From Shewanella gelidimarina (GTDB taxonomy: Bacteria; Pseudomonadota; Gammaproteobacteria; Enterobacterales; Shewanellaceae), in contig NZ_JAKIKW010000007.1 in assembly GCF_023283945.1 (NCBI RefSeq), forward strand, positions 62,001 through 126,000: 64,000 nucleotides of DNA, in the 5' to 3' direction. The notes under the pieces were generated by a model. It searched no databases. It was not told where the DNA came from and saw only the letters and a program-made list of their open reading frames with translations. A program made the position numbers and the translations under genes. Positions 10,801-18,970 of the stretch are shown here, one piece after another; the first letter of the stretch is position 1, and the number at the start of each line of letters is the position of its first letter.

Positions 10801-10955
10801 TTGCCATTATTGGTGGCCTGACGTTTTCAACCGTGACCAGTTTGTATTTAGTGCCACTGTGTTATCAGGCTCTTTATAGAATGCGTTATCAATCAGCAAT
10901 CCGTTTGGGTCAAGCTGATCGTTTCTCACGAAAGGTGCTGCCTTGGATGAGTTAA
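7881..10955 (+). CDS. RND efflux permease, second of a pair
   Basis: This is a 1024-residue RND permease whose start overlaps the stop of its partner. It has the N-terminal helix, two periplasmic loops, and the TM4 motif GMLIDNAVVVTES, again with D-N instead of D-D. A short polar insert (about 410-430, rich in Q, K, N and S) follows TM4. The C-terminal half has GIVVNNGIVLVDQINQL and the block TRLRPVLMTVGTTVLGLVPL. Both permeases differ from each other in sequence, supporting a heteromeric pump fed by the adaptor at 3513. A terminator follows at 11057. Confidence 0.9.
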   Translation: MSITRLAIARPVTTAMFFVAILLFGLASSRLLPLEMFPGIDIPQVIVEVPYKGSTPSEVERDITSILEETLATMGGIEELRSSSSQNGAEIELRMKWGENVATKSLEAREKVDSVRHLLPKDVERVFIRQFSTADMPVLNLRISSDRELSGAFDLLDKQLKRPLERVEGVSQVTLYGVEQKQIEIRINADKLAASNISIKDLTRRMQQENFVISAGVLKTDSRVYQVSPKGEFRNLDEINSLVLTPGITLGDIASVKFALPERLDGRHLDQNYAVGLDVFKESGANLVDVSARVMKVIERAKQDQQFQGIKLFVMEDQAYGVTSSLKDLLTAGLIGALLSFVVLYLFIRNLKMTLVIVSSVPIAICMTLAAMYLLGYSLNILSMMGLLLAVGMLIDNAVVVTESVLQEKQLQKIAEGASQQASKNDNSSVLNGVDKVSLAVLAGTLTTAIVFLPNIFGVKVELTIFLEHVAIAICISLAASLLVAKTLLPLMLSKMEFDLPEKVHESKLQQRYLKSLNWILARPRLSGVIALLLLASTALPLSMVQQDQSDGEGNNRLYINYQVEGRHSLDVTEAMINKMEDYLYANQDKFHIDSVYSYFAADRGQSTLLLKEDIEVDMKSLKKTIREGFPKFSIAKPQFGWGGENNGIRVSLTGRSTTELIHISEQVIPLLSAIEGLTDVRSELSGAQQEVVIRIDREMAARLDLKLNEVASSISMALRGTQLRSFRHDPNGELRIEMAYEQQWRLSLEKLKQLPIIRIDSRVYTLDSLATIEILPRFDTIRHYDRQTALSIGANLDDMTTEEAQEKITQVMEAINFPAGYGYSLRGGFQKQDEDEAVMATNMILAIAMIYIVMAALFESLLLPTAIITSILFSITGVFWALLFTGTPMSIMAMIGILILMGIVVNNGIVLVDQINQLNPELDKLSEAISQVCHTRLRPVLMTVGTTVLGLVPLAMGDAQLGGGGPSYSPMAIAIIGGLTFSTVTSLYLVPLCYQALYRMRYQSAIRLGQADRFSRKVLPWMS

Positions 10956-11434
10956 CTGCAAAAAGAGATCTTGATATTAAAAGGCTCTAATTGTAATAAA
11001 GCTGACGATAACTTATTTTCAACAACTATTTGTTGCGGTTATCAAAACCTAAACATCCGAGTCCTGTCCAGGGGCTCGGATTTTTTATGCCCACAATTAA
11101 GACTCTGCTACAAAATCATTGATGAATTTTATCCTTTAGCAATTAACATATTATTAATTGATATCGGCAACCGCCAGTATGTTCCCATCCAGTTCAACTT
11201 AATCTTAATAGCTGATAAAAACCACTTCAAATACAAAATACAGACACACCCGCAACAACAAGCCCATGTATTGATTAATAAAAACCCAATAACTAAATGT
11301 TGAGATATGTCACAAATTGATACAATGAAATTCACCCTTGGATCGCAAAAGTTACACAAATAGTCGCTATAATCACGTCCGTTAATAGAGAGTTATGCCA
11401 AAAATAAACCTATTAACAGTTTAAGAAGTGCTTA
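10956..11434. other. Intergenic region between the RND operon and cpdB
   Basis: It contains the terminator at 11057-11087 and, near the right end, a TATAAT hexamer at 11368-11373 that could be the -10 of cpdB. The hexamer lacks a good -35 at 16-18 bases. Open frames here have no recognisable content. Confidence 0.5.
11057..11087 (+). terminator. Rho-independent terminator of the RND operon
   Basis: An eight-pair stem (CCGAGTCC with GGGCTCGG, one G-T pair) with a seven-base loop is followed by six T. Confidence 0.85.
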
Positions 11435-11473
11435 ATGCCTTCTTGGGGTCTAAACAAATATAAGAGAATGGAT

Positions 11474-13522
11474 ATGTTAAACAAGAAATTTTTAGCAGTT
11501 GTTATCGCATCTACACTGGGTCTAACCGCATGTGGTTCAGATGATGATAAAAATAATAGTGGAATTCAAGTTGATCTGCGTATTTTAGAAACGTCTGATC
11601 TACACGCCAATATCATGGATTATGACTATTACAAAACTAAGTACGATCCAACGATCGGTCTTGCAAGAACTGCCAGCTTAATTAAGCAACAAGGTGCAGA
11701 GGTTAGCAACTTCGTATTAGTGGATAACGGAGACTTACTGCAAGGTAGCCCTATGGGCGATTTTGTCGCCGATAACTTTAAACGTGATCATACCATTGGT
11801 GGTACTCACCCTGCATATAAAGCAATGAATACGCTAGGTTACTCAGTGGGTAACTTAGGTAATCATGAGTTCAACTATGGGCTGGATTTCTTAGAAGAGG
11901 CGCTTGCTGGTGCTAACTTCCCATACATCAACGCTAACGTATTGTGTGAAGCGGATTGCTGGGAAGGTAAATCTAAAGGTGACAACTTATTCACCCCGTA
12001 TATCATCGAAGAAAAAACAGTTATCGATAGTAATGGCGATCAACAAATCGTTAAGATCGGTTATATCGGCTTTGTCCCCCCTCAAATCGTTCTTTGGGAT
12101 AAACAAAACTTATCAGGCAAAGTGTCAGTGATGGGAATTGTTGAAGCCGCTGAAAAGTTTGTTCCATTAATGAAAGCGGAAGGCGCAGATGTGATTGTCG
12201 CGATTCCACACTCTGGTGTTGGTACCCCGTCTAACCCTACTGATGTCAACGACGAAAATGCCACTTATGCGCTATCGCTTGTTGAAGGCATTGATGCGAT
12301 AACCTTTGGCCACAGTCACTCGGTTTTCCCTTCTGCAACATTTGAAGGTCTTGAGAATGCCGATTTGGAAAAAGGAACCATCAATGGTGTTGCAGCGGTT
12401 ATGCCTGGACGCTGGGGTGACAACTTAGGCATTGTCGATCTCAAACTTGAAATGCAAGACGGTGCATGGGTTGTTATCGACCGCACTGCAAAAGCCGCTC
12501 CTATCTATGATAAGAATGCAGAAAATCCAGAGTTAGTGATTGCAGACAATGGGATACGTGATTCAGTTGCATTAGAGCACCAAGGTACGCTTAATTATGT
12601 AAACCAACCGATTGGTAAAGCCTCTGCTGATATGTATAGCTTTTTGACCTTAGTACAAGATGACCCAACAGTTCAAATTGTGTCTGATGCACAAATTGCT
12701 AAAGTAAAAGCTAACCTGACAGCTGAGCTTAAAGACATTCCTGTACTGTCTGCATCTGCTCCATTTAAAGCCGGTGGACGTCATAGCACAACTGCTGATG
12801 CCGAATCTTATGTTCAAGTCCCCGCTGGCGACTTAACCTATAAGAATGCCGCTGATCTTTACTTATATCCAAACACTATGGTTGCGGTTAAAGTGACCGG
12901 TGCTGAACTTAAAGATTGGTTAGAGTGTAGTGCTAACCAATTCAATCAAATTGATCCAACGGTTAGCACACCGCAGATGTTGATCAACTGGGATACCCAC
13001 CGTACCTATAACTTCGATGTTATTGACGGCGTAACCTACAACATTGATGTCACTCAACCGACGAAGTTTGATGGCGACTGCAAAGTCGTTAATGCTGATG
13101 CGAATCGTATTGTCGATTTGACGTTTAATGATGGCACGACCAGCTTTACTGGCGCCGATTTAGACAGCAAAGAATTTATCATTGCCTCAAACAACTACCG
13201 CGCCTTTGGCGGCAAGTTCGCAGGTACCGGTGCTGAGCACGTCGTTATGGAACTACCTGATTCTAACCGTGAAGCGCTAGCACAGTACATCACCAGTGAA
13301 ACTGAGAATCCTGATGGACCTGGTTACGTTGATCCAAGCGCTGACTACAACTGGGGTTTTGTGACGATCACACCAACCACTACCCTTGATGTGCGTTTTG
13401 AAACGCAAGACAGTGCAACGGCTGATCAATTCATTATTGATAATCAACAGCGTAAGCTTGAGAAACAAGCTGAAAACGATGAATTTGGCTTCGCCATATA
13501 TAAAATTGATCTAACTCAGTAA
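11474..13522 (+). CDS. 2',3'-cyclic-nucleotide 2'-phosphodiesterase / 3'-nucleotidase (CpdB type), lipoprotein
   Basis: This enzyme hydrolyses 2',3'-cyclic nucleotides and 3'-nucleotides outside the cytoplasm to release nucleosides and phosphate. The metallophosphatase domain shows its metal-binding motifs in order: ETSDLHANIMDYDYYK, DNGDLLQGSP, GNLGNHEFNYG and FGHSHSVFP. The C-terminal nucleotidase domain follows from about residue 380. The sequence closely tracks E. coli CpdB rather than UshA. Unlike E. coli CpdB it carries a lipobox (LTAC, Cys20), so it should be membrane anchored. ATG 11474 was chosen because AAGAGA lies six bases upstream; ATG 11468 and ATG 11435 are alternatives. It is monocistronic and followed by a strong terminator. 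Confidence 0.92.
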   Translation: MLNKKFLAVVIASTLGLTACGSDDDKNNSGIQVDLRILETSDLHANIMDYDYYKTKYDPTIGLARTASLIKQQGAEVSNFVLVDNGDLLQGSPMGDFVADNFKRDHTIGGTHPAYKAMNTLGYSVGNLGNHEFNYGLDFLEEALAGANFPYINANVLCEADCWEGKSKGDNLFTPYIIEEKTVIDSNGDQQIVKIGYIGFVPPQIVLWDKQNLSGKVSVMGIVEAAEKFVPLMKAEGADVIVAIPHSGVGTPSNPTDVNDENATYALSLVEGIDAITFGHSHSVFPSATFEGLENADLEKGTINGVAAVMPGRWGDNLGIVDLKLEMQDGAWVVIDRTAKAAPIYDKNAENPELVIADNGIRDSVALEHQGTLNYVNQPIGKASADMYSFLTLVQDDPTVQIVSDAQIAKVKANLTAELKDIPVLSASAPFKAGGRHSTTADAESYVQVPAGDLTYKNAADLYLYPNTMVAVKVTGAELKDWLECSANQFNQIDPTVSTPQMLINWDTHRTYNFDVIDGVTYNIDVTQPTKFDGDCKVVNADANRIVDLTFNDGTTSFTGADLDSKEFIIASNNYRAFGGKFAGTGAEHVVMELPDSNREALAQYITSETENPDGPGYVDPSADYNWGFVTITPTTTLDVRFETQDSATADQFIIDNQQRKLEKQAENDEFGFAIYKIDLTQ

Positions 13523-13560
13523 GTTAAATTGAGAAATGAGTAACGCTAGCCGTTAACTAA

Positions 13561-13586
13561 AAAGGCTCCTTCGGGAGCCTTTTTTA
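13561..13586 (+). terminator. Rho-independent terminator of cpdB
   Basis: The stem AAGGCTCC / GGAGCCTT closes a TTCG tetraloop and is followed by a run of T. Confidence 0.92.
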
Positions 13587-13610
13587 ATGCAACAGCAATA
13601 CTCGTGTTGT

Positions 13611-13880
13611 TATACCAATTCCATTAAGGATGTGATCAATTCAGAGCTTTTTCAGGACTTTCAATTCAAGGCGCATTGTGGAAGAAATGGTTATTCCCTT
13701 TTAAGACAATGCAACGCAGCAGTGAATGTGCTGAAAAGCTCACTGCGTGCGGGTTTTAAATCCCTTAATACGGCGCATGTGGCTTTCGAAATAGAATAAC
13801 TATTAGCGACAACCCACGTGCTTGTCTAAAGTGATTTAAATTCCCGCTGAATGACCAACTCTTTAACGGAATTGGTATTA
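13611..13880. mobile_element. MITE-like element of 270 bp
   Basis: The block starts TATACCAATTCCATTAA and ends TTAACGGAATTGGTATTA, so the ends are near-perfect inverted repeats of about 17 bases. The interior has no gene; the open frame of 70 codons across it is part of the element. It inserted between the cpdB terminator and the next minus-strand gene, and its last three bases supply that gene's stop codon. Terminal TATACCAATTCC-type repeats are common in Shewanella and related genera. Confidence 0.8.
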
Positions 13881-14063
13881 GCCCACTGGGAATAACCATT
13901 GATAAACCCAACGAGCACTGTAAAAGCCAGCGGGTAAACCTGCAACAATGCCGAGCATTAAGCCAAATAACTTTAATCTCTTACGATTTAACTGTGACAA
14001 CATCTCAATATCGTTATCACAATCAATAGGGTCCTGTTGATGAGTCACTTGATTGGTATCCAT
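13878..14063 (-). CDS. Small membrane protein of unknown function
   Basis: This 61-residue protein has a polar N-terminal half rich in D, Q and N, a basic patch (NRKRLK near 26-31) and one membrane segment at about 33-55, predicting a cytoplasmic N-terminus. I do not recognise the family. The TAA stop is formed by the end of the MITE at 13611-13880, so the original C-terminus may have been longer or different. Confidence 0.6.
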   Translation of the reverse strand: MDTNQVTHQQDPIDCDNDIEMLSQLNRKRLKLFGLMLGIVAGLPAGFYSARWVYQWLFPVG

Positions 14064-14258
14064 ATTTGATTCGACTCCCTGTCTTTTTATTAGATATCCT
14101 TCTCGATAAATTATGGCTGGAAATTACAGTTAACGCCACTCATCACTTGCTACAAAATGTTAACCTTATTTCAACCAACAGATTAAAAATGTGTGTTAAC
14201 AACCATCATGCCTATTGATATATCAGTATGATAACTCAAAGCTCAAATCAACGACCGA

Positions 14259-14570
14259 TTAACGGCTTCGCTCTTCAGTTTCAAAACAGCACTGCTTTGC
14301 GGCATTATTAATATGGATATTATGCTTAGCGAGCGCGCTACAGGCAATATTTGCCATTTTGTCTGTTTGTAACTGCAGCTTAGCTTTTCTAAGTGACTCG
14401 TTAGTGGCAAACATAAAAGTGACCTGCAAACTATGGTTCACATTTGAGAAATCAACTTTATGGCTCAACCATTCAAATCCAAATACTTCACCTTTAAGGC
14501 TCTCGCACACCTCAGTTAACGAGATGCGGATAGTATTTTCAATTTTTTTGTCGGTCTTTTTCAAACTCAC
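14259..14570 (-). CDS. Conserved small cytosolic protein of unknown function
   Basis: This protein has 103 residues and no signal peptide or membrane segment. The N-terminus is basic (KKTDKK). The middle has an amphipathic beta-type stretch (FSNVNHSLQVTFMF) and the end holds two cysteines. It follows the 121-residue gene by 21 bases in the same direction, so the two are probably an operon. I do not recognise a domain with certainty. Confidence 0.6.
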   Translation of the reverse strand: MSLKKTDKKIENTIRISLTEVCESLKGEVFGFEWLSHKVDFSNVNHSLQVTFMFATNESLRKAKLQLQTDKMANIACSALAKHNIHINNAAKQCCFETEERSR

Positions 14571-14591
14571 CTCTATGTTATCGCGCCAATA

Positions 14592-14957
14592 TTAACCTTG
14601 ATTTATCAAGATTAGTTTTTTGATAAAACCTTTTACAGCATCGATATTTTCGAAACTAAAGGCCAAACCATAATGGATCCCGTTAACACTCTTTTGCACC
14701 CGCTTCGGAAAACGAGTCATCTCTGAATAGTGACAAAATTGGTCTTTTGCAGTGACACCATCAAGCGCTGCAAAATCACCTTTAAACACTTCATAAGCAG
14801 GCCGAATCACTAACTGAACCTGCTTACCATCTATATAGAGGTAAAAAGGCTCTTTTAGTTTAGGTAACATATACTCAGTGACTTTTTTGATAGTGAAGTT
14901 TGTACGGCATTCAAGTTCACTTAATAACGCCATCATCTCTTGCTGTTCAATCGCCAA
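14592..14957 (-). CDS. Conserved small cytosolic protein of unknown function
   Basis: This 121-residue soluble protein has no membrane segments. Alternating charged and hydrophobic residues suggest an alpha/beta fold (for example PFYLYIDGKQVQLVIRPAYE near 37-56). It leads the two-gene unit with 14259-14570. The composite repeat begins just upstream at 14973-15496, so its promoter may lie in or beside that element. Function unknown. Confidence 0.65.
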   Translation of the reverse strand: MAIEQQEMMALLSELECRTNFTIKKVTEYMLPKLKEPFYLYIDGKQVQLVIRPAYEVFKGDFAALDGVTAKDQFCHYSEMTRFPKRVQKSVNGIHYGLAFSFENIDAVKGFIKKLILINQG

Positions 14958-14972
14958 GTTATTTCCTTACCT

Positions 14973-15496
14973 AGGGGCTGTTGATTTTTCAGGGTTGCCG
15001 CTGTTTATTGGCTATTTTGACAAAGCGGAGGCTATGTCGTTTAGTCATTCTCCACAAATAGCCTACAACACAGTAAAAAGCGACCAAATATTAACGCTAG
15101 ATAATAACGCCTTTACTTATAGCTGCCTATGACTATCTCTTTGATAGAGATAAATTGGCGAACAAACGCTATAGAGTTGTTTTTAGGTAAGTAACGCGGT
15201 AAAACACTAGGGCTGTAGATCTTTCACGGTTGTTTTTGCCGCCGTTTATTGGCTATTTTAACAAGGCGGAGGCTATGTCGTTTAGTCATTCTCCACAAAT
15301 AGCCTACAACACCGTAAAAATAGCCAAGAAGCGCGGCCCTTAGGGGCGTTTCAATGCTTTTAGTCTTTTATGACTAGAATGCGTTACGCGCTTTTCGCTT
15401 AGGTTGCTAAATCATCGCTCAAGCCTTGTACTAAAAGCATTATTCTTTACGGGAAAGAGTCGAACAAAAACTAAGCTCGAAAGATCAACAACCCCT
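14973..15496. mobile_element. Composite non-coding repeat element (524 bp)
   Basis: The stretch is bounded by aggggctgttgat (14973-14985) and atcaacaacccct (15484-15496), inverted repeats matching at 12 of 13 positions. Inside are two direct copies of a block of about 110 bases, 14971-15081 and 15207-15320, sharing long identical runs such as ggaggctatgtcgtttagtc. No transposase or other gene is present. This looks like a MITE-type element that inserted into itself or duplicated part of itself. Confidence 0.7.
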
Positions 15497-15528
15497 AACC
15501 ATTATTGAATCGACAGGAGTATTTTGTG

Positions 15529-16137
15529 ATGCCATTACCCTACTCTCAATCATGTGAGAATAATAAAGCCCCCATCGCTGTGATCTTGGAAAGTGCCTTC
15601 AGCCAATCATCACATGTACTAGAAGTTGGCAGCGGTTCAGGGCAACACGCGGTCCATTTCGCCAAGCTTTTACCGCATTTAATCTGGCAAACAAGCGATC
15701 AAGTTGAGTACCATGCTGGTATCAGCGCATGGTTAAACGAATCACCGAGCACTAATTTGCAGCAACCATTAGCGCTTGATGTGTTAAAACCATGGCCGAT
15801 AGATCCTGCAACGCACCCTGTCATTGATGCCATTTTCACTGCAAATACACTGCATATAATGTCCAAAGAGATGGTTAAAGCATTTTTCAACGGTGTTGGT
15901 CAGCATTTGAGTGTGCATGGGCAACTGTGTGTTTACGGACCCTTTAATTATCAAGGTCAATATAGCAGTGACAGCAATCGTAATTTTGATGGTTGGCTCG
16001 CGGCACAGAATCCGCAGAGTGCAATTCGAGATGTTGAGTGGATTTTACAGCTTGCTGCAGAGCAACAATTAACATTAATAGCCGACTTTTCTATGCCGGC
16101 CAATAACCAAATACTGCATTTTGAAAAGCGAGCTTAA
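15529..16137 (+). CDS. DUF938 family, SAM-dependent methyltransferase-like protein
   Basis: This 202-residue cytosolic protein has the glycine-rich AdoMet-binding loop LEVGSGSGQHAVHFA near 30-44, a second acidic strand (QTSDQVEYH) and the DAIFTANTLHIM block near 101-112 typical of DUF938. Members have a class I methyltransferase fold, but the substrate is not known. ATG 15529 is preferred, with CAGGAG ten bases upstream; GTG 15526 and TTG 15505 also fit. The stop overlaps the end of the convergent yjjG gene by four bases. Expression may start inside the upstream repeat element. Confidence 0.82.
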   Translation: MPLPYSQSCENNKAPIAVILESAFSQSSHVLEVGSGSGQHAVHFAKLLPHLIWQTSDQVEYHAGISAWLNESPSTNLQQPLALDVLKPWPIDPATHPVIDAIFTANTLHIMSKEMVKAFFNGVGQHLSVHGQLCVYGPFNYQGQYSSDSNRNFDGWLAAQNPQSAIRDVEWILQLAAEQQLTLIADFSMPANNQILHFEKRA

Positions 16138-16814
16138 TGACCTGCTAACAGGATCTGCTGTAACTCATTTAACGAGCGTACTTCATAGTGAGGCGTAATA
16201 CCCTCTGGTTGATTTTCGCCATGGCGATTCAACCAACAAGTATCTATGCCTGCGTTTAAACCGCCCTGTATATCGGAATGTGGGTTATCCCCAACCATTA
16301 AGATAGATCCACGAGCAGGGTGGCCCATACGTGCAAAAGCATGCTCAAAGATCCCAACATCCGGCTTTGCCACACCGACCTGTTCTGAAATGACTAAAGG
16401 AGAAAAGCGTTCACCAAAGCCTACTTTCTGTAATCTTATCGTTTGTAACTCAGTAAAACCGTTGGTGATGATCCCCATATTAACCCTACCCGTTAAGGTA
16501 TCAATTAACTCTTGAGCCCCAGGTAATAAAGTACAGATATCAGCCATCGCGCTAAGAAAGTCACTGTTGAGACGCTGGGTTGAGACACTTATTTTTTGAG
16601 CCCAAGTTTCAAAGCGGGTATTTTGTAGCTGTTTAGCGGTGAGCCTTCCATCTTGGTAATCAACCCACAAAGGCTTATTCACCCTTTGGTATTGCTGAAA
16701 ATCTTCTGCCGTAAATTCAACATTAAAACGAGAGAACATCAGCTGCAAACCTTTAAATGCATCAAAATGAAATAGAGTTTCATCGGCATCAAATAGTACC
16801 CAATCATATTTCAC
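16134..16814 (-). CDS. yjjG: Pyrimidine 5'-nucleotidase (HAD family)
   Basis: YjjG dephosphorylates pyrimidine and non-canonical nucleoside monophosphates such as dUMP and helps keep modified nucleotides out of DNA. The HAD motifs are in place: motif I FDADETLF (8-15), motif II ITNG near 115-118, the lysine motif KPDVGIFEHA near 149-158 and motif IV GDNPHSDIQGG near 173-183. The cap domain lies between motifs I and II. At 226 residues it is full length. It is cytosolic and convergent with the DUF938 gene. Confidence 0.9.
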   Translation of the reverse strand: MKYDWVLFDADETLFHFDAFKGLQLMFSRFNVEFTAEDFQQYQRVNKPLWVDYQDGRLTAKQLQNTRFETWAQKISVSTQRLNSDFLSAMADICTLLPGAQELIDTLTGRVNMGIITNGFTELQTIRLQKVGFGERFSPLVISEQVGVAKPDVGIFEHAFARMGHPARGSILMVGDNPHSDIQGGLNAGIDTCWLNRHGENQPEGITPHYEVRSLNELQQILLAGH

Positions 16815-16906
16815 AGGTTTATCCTTCTAAAACAACATGTCGCGAATAGCTGGCTATACTAACCTAAAACACCTCCAGTAAAGCGGACCATCTCATTAAA
16901 CGGGCA

Positions 16907-16939
16907 TAAAAAAACCTATTACGTCGGCGTAATAGGTTT
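16907..16939 (-). terminator. Terminator of the acyl-CoA dehydrogenase gene
   Basis: A 12-pair stem (AAACCTATTACG with its complement) closes a four-base loop and, read on the minus strand, is followed by a run of seven T. Confidence 0.88.
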
Positions 16940-16973
16940 CTCATTGACCTTTTTGGCTTGCTATCTTTGTGGC

Positions 16974-18764
16974 CTAGAAGTCAGCTTCATCGAACTCACA
17001 AATAATCTGACTTGCAGACTCAATCTGCTTCACTAAGCTGCGCGTTTGCGGAGCCCAATACGCCATATAAAACTGGGCTGTTTTCACCTTGTTTTGATAA
17101 AACGCCTTATCTTCACTCGCACTTTCTAGGCCAGCTAAGGCTTTTTCAGCCGTTCTCGCCCACATCCATGCTAAAGAGGTGATACCCAACAGTTGCATAT
17201 AGGCAAATGACGCCGCCCCTATCACATCAGGCTTTTTGGCCGCTTCAGTGGCAATGATCACCGTGGCTTTTTCAAGATCTGCCGCCGCGAGCATCAAACT
17301 TGAAACAAGTGGTTTCATCGCTTCATTACCAAGGTTAGCTTGAATAAACGCTTTAACCTCTTCAGACCATAATTCTAGTGCAGCCCCTTTGTCAGACATG
17401 ATTTTTCGGCCGACAAGATCAAGCGCCTGTACACCGTTTGTGCCTTCGTAGATCATTGAAATACGAATGTCACGTACATACTGCTCCATGCCCCACTCAT
17501 GAATATAGCCATGTCCTCCGAACACTTGCTGTGCATCAACACAGGCCTTAAAGCCTTGATCGGTTACAAAACCTTTTACAATTGGTGTGAATAAAGCCGC
17601 CAATTTAGAAGATTTCTTCTTTTGTAGTGGATCACTGTGACGTTCTGCCTCATCAAGCCAAAGCGCTTGCTGTCCCATAAGTGCGCGGGCACCTTCATTA
17701 AATGATTTTTGCGATAGCAGCATACGACGCACATCACCATGAACCAGAATAGGATCAGCAACCAACTCCTTGTGCTTTACGCCACTTAATGCACGGCCTT
17801 GAAGACGGTCTTTGGCATAGGCTAACGCATTTTGATAAGCAATTTCAGAGACACCAAGACCTTGAAGACCCACCCCCAATCTTGCTTGGTTCATCATCGT
17901 AAACATCGCACGAAGACCTTGATGCGGCTCACCGACCAGTTCACCGATGGCACCGTCAAAGTTCATCACGCAAGTCGAGTTACCATGGATCCCCATCTTA
18001 TGTTCAAGGCTTGCAGCACATAAAGTATTGGGTTCACCGAAACTGCCATCGTCATTGACCCATATTTTAGGCACCGCAAACAACGAAATCCCCTTCACAC
18101 CTTCAGGCGCATCAGGTAATTTGGCTAACACTAAATGAATAATATTATCTGTTAAGTCATGATCGCCAGAGGAGATGAATATTTTCTCTCCGGTAATGGC
18201 AAACGTACCTTCTCCTGCGGGAATCGCTTTGGTGCGCAGTAATGCCAAATCGGTCCCGGCATGAGACTCTGTCAGGTTCATGGTGCCAGTCCACTCACCA
18301 CTGACAAGCTTGTCCAAATACTTGCGTTTTAAGCTATCACTGCCATGAACATGAATTGCAGAGTAGGCACCATGCGTAAGACCTGGATACATGGCAAACG
18401 CCATATTAGTGGCCGTTTTCATCTCTGTGGCAAATATACCCACGACTTCAGGCAACCCTTGACCACCATATTCAGGATCGCACGTCAGTGTGGCCCAACC
18501 ATTATCAACATATTGTTGATAAGCATCGATAAACCCTTTAGGGGTAACTACTTTGCCATCGACTAATTTACAGCCTTCAACATCACCAGAGCCATTGAGA
18601 GGCAACATAATGTCGGTAGTAAAATCAGCAACACCTTGCAGTACCGCTTCAATAAGTTCTGGATCAAACTCATTAAAACCCGCTAAATCCTTTTGGTTAT
18701 AAATGTCGAGCAATTCATTAAGTACAAACTGATAGTCACGTAATGGTGCTTGATAAATTGGCAT
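16974..18764 (-). CDS. Acyl-CoA dehydrogenase, large DmdC-like subfamily
   Basis: This FAD enzyme oxidises an acyl-CoA to the trans-2-enoyl-CoA. At 596 residues it belongs to the longer acyl-CoA dehydrogenase group that carries an extra C-terminal domain and includes DmdC (methylmercaptopropionyl-CoA dehydrogenase). The signature LTESHAGTDLALLRTKA lies near 164-180 and the catalytic glutamate is expected in YEGTNG near 435-440. In this group fatty acyl-CoA is as likely a substrate as methylmercaptopropionyl-CoA, and nothing nearby decides. The start has AAAGGGA about eight bases upstream. A FadR-like site lies at 18797-18813. Confidence 0.88.
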   Translation of the reverse strand: MPIYQAPLRDYQFVLNELLDIYNQKDLAGFNEFDPELIEAVLQGVADFTTDIMLPLNGSGDVEGCKLVDGKVVTPKGFIDAYQQYVDNGWATLTCDPEYGGQGLPEVVGIFATEMKTATNMAFAMYPGLTHGAYSAIHVHGSDSLKRKYLDKLVSGEWTGTMNLTESHAGTDLALLRTKAIPAGEGTFAITGEKIFISSGDHDLTDNIIHLVLAKLPDAPEGVKGISLFAVPKIWVNDDGSFGEPNTLCAASLEHKMGIHGNSTCVMNFDGAIGELVGEPHQGLRAMFTMMNQARLGVGLQGLGVSEIAYQNALAYAKDRLQGRALSGVKHKELVADPILVHGDVRRMLLSQKSFNEGARALMGQQALWLDEAERHSDPLQKKKSSKLAALFTPIVKGFVTDQGFKACVDAQQVFGGHGYIHEWGMEQYVRDIRISMIYEGTNGVQALDLVGRKIMSDKGAALELWSEEVKAFIQANLGNEAMKPLVSSLMLAAADLEKATVIIATEAAKKPDVIGAASFAYMQLLGITSLAWMWARTAEKALAGLESASEDKAFYQNKVKTAQFYMAYWAPQTRSLVKQIESASQIICEFDEADF

Positions 18765-18796
18765 TGCGTCATCCCTTTAGTTATTGTCTTTATGGC

Positions 18797-18813
18797 CAGT
18801 GCTCCGACCACCT
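18797..18813. promoter_or_regulatory. Possible FadR-type operator
   Basis: On the minus strand the 17 bases AGGTGGTCGGAGCACTG resemble the FadR consensus built around TGGTCNGACC. The right half is imperfect. The position, about 33-49 bases before an acyl-CoA dehydrogenase start, fits repression of a fatty acid oxidation gene. Confidence 0.35.
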
Positions 18814-18970
18814 TATCTAAATTTGAGCAAAAACTCAGCATTATTTTTGCTTTGTTTATTTATCAGAACAGCGTTACCGTAAAATCACTTTAAATAGCCC
18901 TTATCTCACTTGTAAAAACGGGTTAAGCTAAATCATCTATCCCGTTAACTCTCTGAAAGGACATGTCTCC

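Noticed and set aside
10971..11303. Plus-strand open frame of 110 codons
   Set aside because: It crosses the RND operon terminator and has no ribosome site or domain.
13587..13799. Plus-strand open frame of 70 codons after cpdB
   Set aside because: It starts in the terminator tail and lies in the MITE.
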